From NCBI RefSeq assembly GCF_003730295.1, contig NZ_QTSZ01000047.1, positions 1-64,000 on the forward strand: a stretch of DNA of 64,000 nt. The letters run 5' to 3'. Under the pieces are notes generated by a model that searched no databases, was not told where the DNA came from, and saw only the letters and a program-made list of their open reading frames with translations. The stretch comes from Ornithinibacillus gellani (GTDB taxonomy: Bacteria > Bacillota > Bacilli > Bacillales > Amphibacillaceae). Each line of letters starts with the position of its first letter. The stretch's first letter is position 1. The translations under genes were made by a program, and so were the position numbers. Below are positions 17,451 through 26,029 of the stretch, piece by piece.

Positions 17451-17588
17451 TACCATGTGGGAGAAACGATAGGAGGAGATAGATGTAACAGCTTCGATTT
17501 ATATTGCGTCGTCGAAAAATGAATCTGGAAAATTGCTTTCAACAGGAATCTGCTAACTACCTGAATACATGTCCATCACATTGCACGC
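17451..17588. other. Short spacer after the E2 gene
   Basis: No convincing terminator or coding sequence is seen here. It runs directly into repeat copy B, whose hairpins may end the operon transcript. Confidence 0.3.
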
Positions 17589-17742
17589 AATAAAGTGAAA
17601 TTTCAATGGGGGCTTGACCTCCCCACTGAATGTTAGTTGAACAGAATCGGACCTTTACGGGCAGTTGATCCCCCACTTATTTTTATTGTTTCATCTTCAA
17701 ATCTTGAAGCGAGGGTCTCACTGCCCGTTAAGACGGGATAAA
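17589..17742 (-). repeat. Two-hairpin interspersed element, copy B (reverse, diverged)
   Basis: Read on the minus strand it has the same order as the other copies. The outer stem is GGGCAGT/ACTGCCC instead of TGGCTGT/ACAGCCA, so two base pairs have changed on both sides together. The linker is CCGATTCTGTTCAACTAAC, and the second hairpin is weakened but retains GTGGGG/CCCCAT. The end GAAATTTCACTTTA is shared. Confidence 0.75.
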
Positions 17743-17757
17743 TGTAAGCGCAATCAT
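17742..17757. promoter_or_regulatory. CcpA (cre) site upstream of the TrpXYZ-type transporter
   Basis: ATGTAAGCGCAATCAT fits the consensus WTGNAARCGNWWWCAW at every position. It lies about 35 bp upstream of the -35 element of the transporter promoter, which is a position used for activation as well as repression. Confidence 0.7.
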
Positions 17758-17763
17758 TGTATC

Positions 17764-17778
17764 ACTTTTCAGAAAAGT
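17764..17778. promoter_or_regulatory. Candidate CodY box before the transporter
   Basis: ACTTTTCAGAAAAGT is a perfect palindrome that matches the CodY consensus AATTTTCWGAAAATT at 13 of 15 positions. Amino-acid transporters are typical CodY targets. Confidence 0.6.
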
Positions 17779-17790
17779 CCGTAAAAGTAC

Positions 17791-17818
17791 TTGATTATCT
17801 ACTAGTCAGTGGTATAAT
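17791..17818 (+). promoter_or_regulatory. Sigma-A promoter of the TrpXYZ-type transporter operon
   Basis: TTGATT (17791-17796) and TATAAT (17813-17818) are separated by 16 bases. The start of the first gene is 75 bp further on. No T-box consensus was found in the leader. Confidence 0.6.
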
Positions 17819-17892
17819 TTCTCTTAAAACTTTTTTGACTTTGGGTTCTCCTGAGTAATTAAAATTTAACGGGTGTAGGAGGTAACAATGCA

Positions 17893-18897
17893 ATGAAAAA
17901 ATGGTTCCAGCTGTTGGTATTGGCAATGATTGGTGTTTTAGTTTTGGCTGCTTGTGGAACGGATTCAGACGATGCTTCCGGAAAAGATGATGGGGATGGA
18001 AAAACATATAAAATTGGAGTTTCTCAATATGTCGAACACCCATCCTTGGACAGAGCATATGAAGGCTTCCAAAAGGCAATAGAAGATGCAGGGATAAAGG
18101 CTGAGCTTGAATTTAATAGTGCCCAGGGGGATCAGAATAATGTGAAACCCATTTCGGATAATCTGGTAGCAGATCATGTTGATTTAATCTTTGCAAATGC
18201 TACACCGAGTGCACTAGGTGCGAAACAAGCAACGACAGATATTCCAATTGTATTTACTTCCGTAACAGATGCTGTGGGGGCTGAGCTCGTATCGGCAATG
18301 GATGAGCCAGGAGAGAATATTACTGGTGTGATTGACCTTCATCCAGATGCAATTAAGGAAACGGTGAATTTTATCGATAAATATTTTTCGGGAGTAACAG
18401 TAGGTTTAATTTATAATGCGGGTGAGCAAAATTCTGTATCCCAAACAGATGCAGTAAAGACGGCTGCAGAGGGAACAAGCTTAAAGCTGGTGGAGCGGAC
18501 AGTGGCCAATTCTGCGGAGGTACATCAGGCAGCAACAACACTTGTGGGAGAAGCGGATGTATTCTATATCGTTACAGATAATACAGTTGTATCCGCATTG
18601 GAAAGTGTAGTAAGTGTAGCGAATGAACAGGATATTCCACTATTTGTCGGCGAGCCGGATTCGCTGGAAAAAGGTGGTTTTGCGACATTTGGAATTGACT
18701 ACTTTACCATTGGTTACCGCACTGGTGAAATGGCAGTAGAGATTTTATCTGGGGAAAAAACGACAAAGGATATACCGGTAGAGATACCACCTGAAATCCA
18801 ATTATTTATAAATAAACAGGCTGCGGAGGAACAGGCTGTCGAATGGAATGAAGACTGGGATCAAGACGCCGAATTTGTAGAAACGGCAGCGGAATAA
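17893..18897 (+). CDS. ABC transporter substrate-binding lipoprotein, TrpX type
   Basis: The 334-residue protein has a lipoprotein signal with lipobox LAAC (C21) and a low-complexity Asp/Gly linker. It belongs to the ABC_sub_bind family (IGVSQYVEHPSLDRAYEGF; ANATPSALGAKQATTDIPIVFTSVTD). Characterised streptococcal TrpX binds aromatic amino acids, and other members have unknown ligands. Its place after the Phe catabolic operon makes an aromatic amino acid a reasonable inferred ligand. AGGAGG precedes the ATG. Confidence 0.82.
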   Translation: MKKWFQLLVLAMIGVLVLAACGTDSDDASGKDDGDGKTYKIGVSQYVEHPSLDRAYEGFQKAIEDAGIKAELEFNSAQGDQNNVKPISDNLVADHVDLIFANATPSALGAKQATTDIPIVFTSVTDAVGAELVSAMDEPGENITGVIDLHPDAIKETVNFIDKYFSGVTVGLIYNAGEQNSVSQTDAVKTAAEGTSLKLVERTVANSAEVHQAATTLVGEADVFYIVTDNTVVSALESVVSVANEQDIPLFVGEPDSLEKGGFATFGIDYFTIGYRTGEMAVEILSGEKTTKDIPVEIPPEIQLFINKQAAEEQAVEWNEDWDQDAEFVETAAE

Positions 18898-18993
18898 ATC
18901 CACATATACATCTATGCCACGGAGACAGGGTGGGGTATGATTAACAGCCTGTCCTGACAATTGAACGGCAGTGACTGCAGAAAGGTGGGCGTT

Positions 18994-19986
18994 ATGTTTT
19001 CATTTATTGCAATATTCGGAGCAGTAGAATCAGGTGTTATTTATGCCATCATGGCGCTTGGTGTATATTTATCCTTCCGTGTACTTGATTTTCCAGATTT
19101 AACAGTGGATGGAAGCTTTGTAACCGGTGCTGCCGTTGCTGGGATCTCGATTATGCACGGTGTTTCACCAGTTCTTGCAACGTTACTGGCTGCTGTAGCC
19201 GGATTTATTGCCGGCTGTGTGACGGGAGTATTGCATACAAAAGGTAAAATTAATGCGCTGTTATCAGGAATTTTAATGATGATCGCTTTATATTCCATTA
19301 ATTTAAGAATTATGGGCCGGCCAACTTTGTCTTTATTGAACGAAACAACCATTTTTAAGCAATTACGGGATTTTTGGTCTGGAACAGGATTGGATACTTT
19401 TTTCAATGGTATGTTGGCAGCAATTGGTATGGAGCGCTTTCCTGCTACATGGGCCATTGTTTTAGTCATGATGGTGGTAACATTGGCCATCAAATTTATC
19501 ACAGATTATTATTTGAAAACAGAGATTGGTTTGGCGCTTCGGGCAACAGGTGATAACCAGCGTATGATTCGCAGCTTTTCCGCAAATACGGATAATTTGA
19601 TCATTGTTGGAATTGGATACTCCAATGCCCTTGTTGCATTTTCCGGAGCTTTAATTGCACAGCATGGCGGTTTTGCTGATGTTGGTATGGGAATCGGTAT
19701 GATTATCATTGGACTTGCTTCCGTTATTATAGGAGAGGCGCTATTCGGGACAAAGACCATTGCAAGGGCAACCATCGCGGTCATTGGTGGTGCTGTCATT
19801 TATCGGATTGTGGTCACCATTGCACTCCGGGTTGACTTCCTTGATACAGGCGATATGAAGCTCATTACCGCTGTACTCGTCATTGCAGCACTTGTTGCTC
19901 CAAAAATGATGCAAACCCATCGGGAAAAGAAGCGCCGCCAAAGAAAACGGGCCGAATTGGAACGTATCAAGGTAGGGGAGGTGTGA
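18994..19986 (+). CDS. ABC transporter permease, TrpY type
   Basis: The 330-residue multispanning protein has about eight hydrophobic segments and the branched-chain-type permease motif TEIGLALRATGDNQRM near the middle, followed by LIVVGIGYSNALVAFSGA-like helices. The C-terminal tail is very basic (REKKRRQRKRAELER). ATG 18994 was chosen over TTG 18961 because GAAAGGTG lies just upstream. The ATPase gene starts 1 base after its stop. Confidence 0.85.
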   Translation: MFSFIAIFGAVESGVIYAIMALGVYLSFRVLDFPDLTVDGSFVTGAAVAGISIMHGVSPVLATLLAAVAGFIAGCVTGVLHTKGKINALLSGILMMIALYSINLRIMGRPTLSLLNETTIFKQLRDFWSGTGLDTFFNGMLAAIGMERFPATWAIVLVMMVVTLAIKFITDYYLKTEIGLALRATGDNQRMIRSFSANTDNLIIVGIGYSNALVAFSGALIAQHGGFADVGMGIGMIIIGLASVIIGEALFGTKTIARATIAVIGGAVIYRIVVTIALRVDFLDTGDMKLITAVLVIAALVAPKMMQTHREKKRRQRKRAELERIKVGEV

Positions 19987-19987
19987 C

Positions 19988-20782
19988 ATGCTCCAGTTAA
20001 AGGATATTTCCATGACATTTAACGAAGGAACACCAGATGAGAAAATAGCGTTGCAACACACCAACCTGGAATTGGAACGGGGTGAATTCGTAACGATTAT
20101 CGGAAGTAATGGTGCTGGAAAGTCTACCTTGATGAATGTAATATCCGGCAATCTGATTCCTGATGTTGGAGATGTTTTTATCAATGAAAAACAGGTTGTT
20201 CATTTGCCGGAATATCAACGCTCCGCATATATTGGCAGAGTATTTCAGGACCCGATGGCAGGAACAGCACCATCGATGACGATAGAAGAAAATTTGGCAC
20301 TCGCCTATTCACGCAATAAAAAACGGACATTACGCCTTGGCGTGAATAAGAAGAGGAAGACTTTATTCAAGGAATATTTAGAAACACTTCATTTAGGGCT
20401 GGAAGATCGGTTAAATGCTAAGGTTGGTTTTCTTTCCGGCGGGGAGCGTCAAGCATTGTCACTCCTCATGGCCACTTTTACCAATCCAAATATTTTATTA
20501 TTAGACGAGCATACAGCTGCATTGGATCCTTCCCGTGCAGCGCTCATTACCAAACTGACGAAGGAAGTCGTTGGCAAATCGAAGCTGACAACCCTTATGG
20601 TTACCCATAATATGCAACAGGCACTAGATCTTGGTACACGGCTGATTATGATGGATAAAGGACAAATTATCTTTGATGTTTCCGGTGAGGAAAAACAGAA
20701 ATTGACGATTGAGGATTTGTTGACAGAATTTCAGCGTATCCGCGGTCAAAAATTTGAAAGTGATCGTGCTGTACTTGGTTAA
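19988..20782 (+). CDS. ABC transporter ATP-binding protein, TrpZ type
   Basis: The 264-residue ATPase has Walker A GSNGAGKST, signature FLSGGERQALSL, Walker B ILLLDEHTAALDP and an H-loop in VTHNMQQA. The unusual His in DEHTAALDP is typical of this transporter group. It completes the three-gene importer and is followed by a terminator. Confidence 0.9.
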   Translation: MLQLKDISMTFNEGTPDEKIALQHTNLELERGEFVTIIGSNGAGKSTLMNVISGNLIPDVGDVFINEKQVVHLPEYQRSAYIGRVFQDPMAGTAPSMTIEENLALAYSRNKKRTLRLGVNKKRKTLFKEYLETLHLGLEDRLNAKVGFLSGGERQALSLLMATFTNPNILLLDEHTAALDPSRAALITKLTKEVVGKSKLTTLMVTHNMQQALDLGTRLIMMDKGQIIFDVSGEEKQKLTIEDLLTEFQRIRGQKFESDRAVLG

Positions 20783-20784
20783 TA

Positions 20785-20826
20785 AAAAAGCAAGCAGATT
20801 CTGGACGTGGATTTGCTCGCTTTTCT
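20785..20826 (+). terminator. Intrinsic terminator of the transporter operon
   Basis: The imperfect stem AAAAGCAAGCAGAT / ATTTGCTCGCTTTT encloses a loop of about 11 bases and is followed by a short T-run. Confidence 0.65.
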
Positions 20827-20827
20827 G

Positions 20828-20989
20828 TTATCACAGATTAACTGGCTGTAGGCCCCCCACTTTAGGAATTATTGTTGATAACAAGCATTGTAAGCGGTGG
20901 AACAACAGCCAGTAAAGGCCTGATTGGTTCAACTAACAATCCGAGGGGGAAGTGCGAAGGCCCCCCCACGGATTGAAGTTTCACGTTAT
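20828..20989 (+). repeat. Two-hairpin interspersed element, copy C
   Basis: ACTGGCTGT (from 20841) pairs with ACAGCCAGT (to 20912). The linker is GGCCTGATTGGTTCAACTAA, and stem 2 pairs AATCCGAGGGGG with CCCCCCACGGATT with one mismatch. It lies between the convergent transporter and sirtuin genes and touches the sirtuin stop codon. Confidence 0.85.
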
Positions 20990-21705
20990 CACAAAGCTTG
21001 ATCCACAGCTGTGAGCAGTTCGCCAATCTGTTGGTCCTGAATCACGAGATCAGCCATTCTATCTAAAGGAGTAGCATCGTGATTGACGATGACAAGCTTG
21101 GCACCATTTTCTTTTGCAAGCACTGGAAACATGTTGGCGGGTGTGACTGTTAGCGAGGAGCCGAGTACAATAAATAATTCTGCTTTTAAAGCTGCTTTTT
21201 CTGCTTGACGAAATGCATCCTCCGGTAACATCTCACCAAAAAGGACGATACCAGGGCGAATCGGACCGCCACATGTACAATGCACCGTTCCTTGAACATA
21301 ATCATCTTGTTGAAAGGCTTGACCACAATGGTGACAATACAGCTTCCGAAATGTACCATGAAGCTCCATCACTTTCGTATTCCCCGCATCGTGATGAAAG
21401 CCATCCACATTTTGTGTAATGATGCCTTGGATTCGATTCTTCTTCTCCCAGCTGGCAAGCACATGGTGCCCTTGATGTGGTGCGAATGCTTTGACATCGG
21501 CCAGCCTGCTTTGATAAAAAGCAAGAAAGGCGGCTTCATTGTTTTCCAGCGCATGAACATTTGCTAATTCTTCAGGATTAAACTTTTCCCATAATCCCCC
21601 TTTTGCCGAACGAAAATCAGGCAGACCACTTTCTGTTGACATCCCTGCTCCAGTAAAAACAACAGTATAGTTGGATTCCTGTATCATTTCTGCTAACGTA
21701 CGCAT
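20989..21705 (-). CDS. Sir2-family NAD-dependent protein deacylase
   Basis: The 238-residue sirtuin has the NAD-binding GAGMSTESGLPDFRS, then TQNVDGFHHDAG and the catalytic histidine in ELHGTF. Zinc cysteines lie in CHHC and CTC, and IRPGIVLFGEML, GSSLTV and VNHDATPLD follow. The family removes acetyl or other acyl groups from lysines. The start at 21705 was chosen because AAAGGGAG stands 9 bases before it. The longer open frame upstream has no support. It is likely monocistronic. Confidence 0.9.
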   Translation of the reverse strand: MRTLAEMIQESNYTVVFTGAGMSTESGLPDFRSAKGGLWEKFNPEELANVHALENNEAAFLAFYQSRLADVKAFAPHQGHHVLASWEKKNRIQGIITQNVDGFHHDAGNTKVMELHGTFRKLYCHHCGQAFQQDDYVQGTVHCTCGGPIRPGIVLFGEMLPEDAFRQAEKAALKAELFIVLGSSLTVTPANMFPVLAKENGAKLVIVNHDATPLDRMADLVIQDQQIGELLTAVDQAL

Positions 21706-21840
21706 GCGTATTCGCTCCCTTTCAATATTCATTTCCATATCGTGTTGTATCAAAGGATTTCTTCTGCATATCATTATAGTACAGTTTGCTTGCGCGGTGT
21801 TATAATTGGGTATAGATGAATGAAAGGGGTAAGGTTACGT

Positions 21841-22239
21841 ATGGAACGTATTGTGTTGTTTGATGGCGACTGTAACTTTTGTGATGCAAGTGTACAGTTT
21901 ATTTTAAAGCGCGACCCAAAAGGATTGTTTAAATTTGCTTCCTTATCCAGTGACATTGGCAAGGAATTACTTGCAGCCCATCATGTGGATACTGCGGGAG
22001 ATAGCTTTGTTCTCCTAGAAAATGGGCAGGTATATGAGCAATCAACTGCCGCTTTACGCATTGCTAAACAGCTTTCTGGAGCATGGAAGTTCAACTATGT
22101 CTTCATTGTCATACCAAAACCATTACGAAATCTGCTTTACCGCTTTATTGCCCGAAATCGCTATAAATGGTTTGGTAAAAAAGAAAGCTGCATACTACCA
22201 AGTCCAGAACAGCGAAAAAGATTTTTATCACAGGCATAA
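21841..22239 (+). CDS. DCC-family thiol-disulfide oxidoreductase (YuxK-like)
   Basis: The 132-residue protein has the DUF393 signature FDGDCNFCDASV with the DxxCxxC motif near the N-terminus, then FKFASLSS and a C-terminal basic segment. Members of the family are predicted redox proteins of unknown substrate. ATG 21841 follows AAAGGGGTAAGG. It is convergent with gdhA across tandem array 1. Confidence 0.8.
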   Translation: MERIVLFDGDCNFCDASVQFILKRDPKGLFKFASLSSDIGKELLAAHHVDTAGDSFVLLENGQVYEQSTAALRIAKQLSGAWKFNYVFIVIPKPLRNLLYRFIARNRYKWFGKKESCILPSPEQRKRFLSQA

Positions 22240-22278
22240 GGGAAAGCCTTGATAGGAAATCTTGCTAAATCTATGTTT

Positions 22279-23105
22279 ATAATCGAATCAAGCTGAACCG
22301 TCAAAAAAAGCTAAGCAATCGCTGGAAAATTAAACGAATCGGGCTGAACCGTCAAAAAGTCACAAGCAATCGCTGGATAATTAAACGAATCGGACGGAAT
22401 CGTCAAAAAATAGTAAGCAATCGCTGGAAAATTAAACGGATCAGGCTGAATCGTCAAAAAATCACAAGCAATCGCTGGATAATTAAACGGATCGGACGGA
22501 ATCGTCAAAAAATCACAAGCAATCGCTGGAAAATTAAACGAATCGGACGGAATCGTCAAAAAATAGTAAGCAGTCGCTGGAAAATTAAACGGATCGGGCT
22601 GAACCGTCAAAAAATAGTAAGCAATCCCTGGAAAATTAAACGGATCGGACGGAATCGTCAAAAAATAGTAAGCAATGCCTGGATAATTAAACGAATCGGG
22701 CTGAACCGTCAAAAAAAAGTAAGCAATCGCTGGAAAATTAAACGAATCAAGCTTAATCGTCAAAAAAAGCTAAGCAATCCCTGGATAATTAAACGAATCG
22801 GGATGAATCGTCAAAAAATCACAAGCAATCCCTGGATAATTAAACGAATCGGGATGAATCGTCAAAAAATCACAAGCGATCACTAGATTATTAAACGAAT
22901 CGGGCTGAACCGTCAAAAAAAAGTAAGCAATCCCTGAATAATTAAACGAATCAAGCTTAACCGTCAAAAAAAAGTAAGCAATCCCTGAATAATTAAACGA
23001 ATCAAGCTTAATCGTCAAAAAAAAGTAAGCAATCGCTGGAAAATTAAACGAATCAAGCTTAATCATCAAAAAACACAAAGCAATTTCTAGATTATTAAAC
23101 GACTC
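22279..23105. repeat. Tandem array 1: 16 units of 51 bp
   Basis: The landmark GTCAAAAA recurs at 22300, 22351, 22402 and every 51 bases after that to 23014, with a degenerate 16th unit (CATCAAAA) at 23064. No unit has gained or lost a base, although units differ at many positions. Each unit contains GTCAAAAAA, AAGCAATC.CTGG and AAATTAAACGAATC. The minus strand is open over most of the array as a 17-residue repeat (for example FLTIPSDSFNFPAIA), but variant units create in-frame stops, and no start or ribosome site of quality was seen. It lies between convergent genes. Confidence 0.95.
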
Positions 23106-23155
23106 AAGAGAAACCGCTAAAGGATCAGCATATATTCCAAAATGTGTTCCAATAA

Positions 23156-23197
23156 AAAAACCACGAAACAGTAATTTGCTTCGTGGTTTTTATTATG
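23156..23197 (-). terminator. Terminator of gdhA
   Basis: AAAAACCACGAAGC on the minus strand pairs with TTTCGTGGTTTTTT across a short loop. The opposite strand is also T-rich, so it may act in both directions. Confidence 0.75.
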
Positions 23198-23201
23198 ATG
23201 G

Positions 23202-24608
<1,407 letters not shown>

Positions 24609-24724
24609 TCAGCACGACTTGAAAATTTCTGATATAATCTAATTTTACAGACATCCATTCATCTAAGCAATATTAATTTCAGATATAATTCATGCCGAAA
24701 TGAGATAAGGCGGTGGAACATCGT

Positions 24725-25630
24725 ATGGAATTACGGCAAATCAAGTATTTTATCGAAGTAGCTAGACGAGAGCACGTGACAGAAGCGGCAAATGCATTAC
24801 ATGTTGCACAATCAGCTGTCAGCAGACAATTGGCAAACTTAGAAGAAGAACTGGGTGTCAGTTTATTTATCCGTGAGGGCAGAAGTGTTCGGTTAACACC
24901 GATTGGGAAAGTATTCCATCAACATATGGAGCAAGCGGTGAATCTAATTGATGATGCTGCTCAAATTATCGATGAGTATACAGACCCGGAACGCGGAACC
25001 ATTCATGTCGGTTTTCCTAGCAGTTTGGCTTCTTACATACTGCCAACGGCGATTTCAGCATTTCGTGAACAATTTCCACTTGTGAAGTTCCATTTGTTTC
25101 AAGGGTCTTATTATGAATTAAAAGAAGCTGTTGTAAAAGGTGATATTAATATGGCGCTGCTTGGTCCTGTCCCAAACAATGATAAAAAATTGAAGGGATC
25201 GATTTTATTTACCGAGAGAATGGTTGCTTTATTGCCGAAATCACATCGATTTTCAAAACGAACTTCGATTCAGCTTGCAGATTTACGGGAAGAGGCATTT
25301 GTTTTATTTCCCAATGGATATATATTGCGCCAATTAATTATGTCTGCTTGTGGGCAAATTGGCTTTCAACCGCTTGTTTCCTTTGAAGGGCAGGATATTG
25401 ATGCTATTAAAGGCTTGGTTGCTGCTGGCCTTGGTATTTCCATTGTTCCAGAAATCACATTAGTAGATGGTGTACCGCATTCCGCCGTAAAATTACCGAT
25501 TACAGATCCGGATATTAAACGGACTGTCGGTGTGGTTGTGCCGAAAGATCGTGAGCTGCTGCCAACAGAGAAATTATTTTATCATTTCTTACTCGACTTT
25601 TTCCGTCGATTAGAGGAATTTCAAAATTAA
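24725..25630 (+). CDS. gltC: LysR-family regulator, GltC-like
   Basis: The 301-residue protein begins with MELRQIKYFIEVARREHVTEAANALHVAQSAVSRQL, the LysR helix-turn-helix, and continues with a substrate-binding-fold effector domain (GFPSSLASYILPTAI; VAAGLGISIVPE). B. subtilis GltC activates glutamate synthase genes. Here the divergent gene is gdhA, suggesting control of glutamate dehydrogenase. ATG 24725 was taken rather than GTG 24713 because homology begins there. A TATAAT at 24684-24689 may be its -10. Confidence 0.85.
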   Translation: MELRQIKYFIEVARREHVTEAANALHVAQSAVSRQLANLEEELGVSLFIREGRSVRLTPIGKVFHQHMEQAVNLIDDAAQIIDEYTDPERGTIHVGFPSSLASYILPTAISAFREQFPLVKFHLFQGSYYELKEAVVKGDINMALLGPVPNNDKKLKGSILFTERMVALLPKSHRFSKRTSIQLADLREEAFVLFPNGYILRQLIMSACGQIGFQPLVSFEGQDIDAIKGLVAAGLGISIVPEITLVDGVPHSAVKLPITDPDIKRTVGVVVPKDRELLPTEKLFYHFLLDFFRRLEEFQN

Positions 25631-25729
25631 ATTTATATCGATTCTATTGATTTACCTTTTTTTCTATGATAGGCTATTCATACAACATATTGATAAGGTG
25701 AATATAAAAGATGCTATATATAGTATCGC

Positions 25730-25930
25730 GAATGATGGTGACAAGCAATTGTCTTGAAAGGGAATCCAGTGTAAATCTGGAACTGCCCCCGCAACTGTAT
25801 GTGTGAACGAAAGAGGTATACCACTGTATGGAACTGCTAAAAAGGCGGTCATATGGGAAGGCCTTTAGTAGGGTGAAGCACAGAGTCAGGAGACCTGCCA
25901 TGATTTGCAGTTTCATTTCTTCGGGGTGGG
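25730..25930 (+). ncRNA. Cobalamin riboswitch 1 upstream of ribonucleotide reductase
   Basis: The conserved order of the B12 aptamer is visible: GGGAATCCAGTGTAAATC, CTGCCCCCGCAACTGTA, GGGAAGGC and the B12 box AGTCAGGAGACCTGCC (25884-25899). It lies upstream of a strong terminator, so cobalamin binding should stop transcription. The edges are approximate. Confidence 0.95.
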
Positions 25931-25973
25931 AGAAGGTGAGGCGATGGAGACTGTATGTAAATCTGTCGTTATA

Positions 25974-26004
25974 AGCCACTCATGCCGGGAATGAGTGGCT
26001 TTTT
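25974..26004 (+). terminator. Expression-platform terminator of cobalamin riboswitch 1
   Basis: A perfect 10-bp stem (AGCCACTCAT / ATGAGTGGCT) with a 7-base loop is followed by a T-run. It ends just before the ribosome site AAAAGGGAGG of the reductase gene. Confidence 0.9.
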
Positions 26005-26029
26005 ATATGAAAAAAGGGAGGAATTTTTC

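Noticed and set aside
17751-17892. T-box leader before the TrpXYZ-type transporter
   Set aside because: No AGGGTGGNACCGCG sequence or stem I pattern was found, and the leader is too short.
20828-20989. Two-hairpin element as a CRISPR or insertion sequence
   Set aside because: Copies are dispersed rather than in a spacer array, and no cas gene or transposase is present.
22311-23078. Two antisense open frames of 150 and 102 codons made of 17-residue repeats
   Set aside because: They lie wholly inside array 1, lack ribosome sites, and are separated by an in-frame stop created by one unit variant. Described as repeats, not genes.
25982-26029. Upstream extension of the reductase alpha subunit (ATG 25982)
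   Set aside because: It would start inside the riboswitch terminator and lacks a ribosome site. GTG 26030 follows AAAAGGGAGG.
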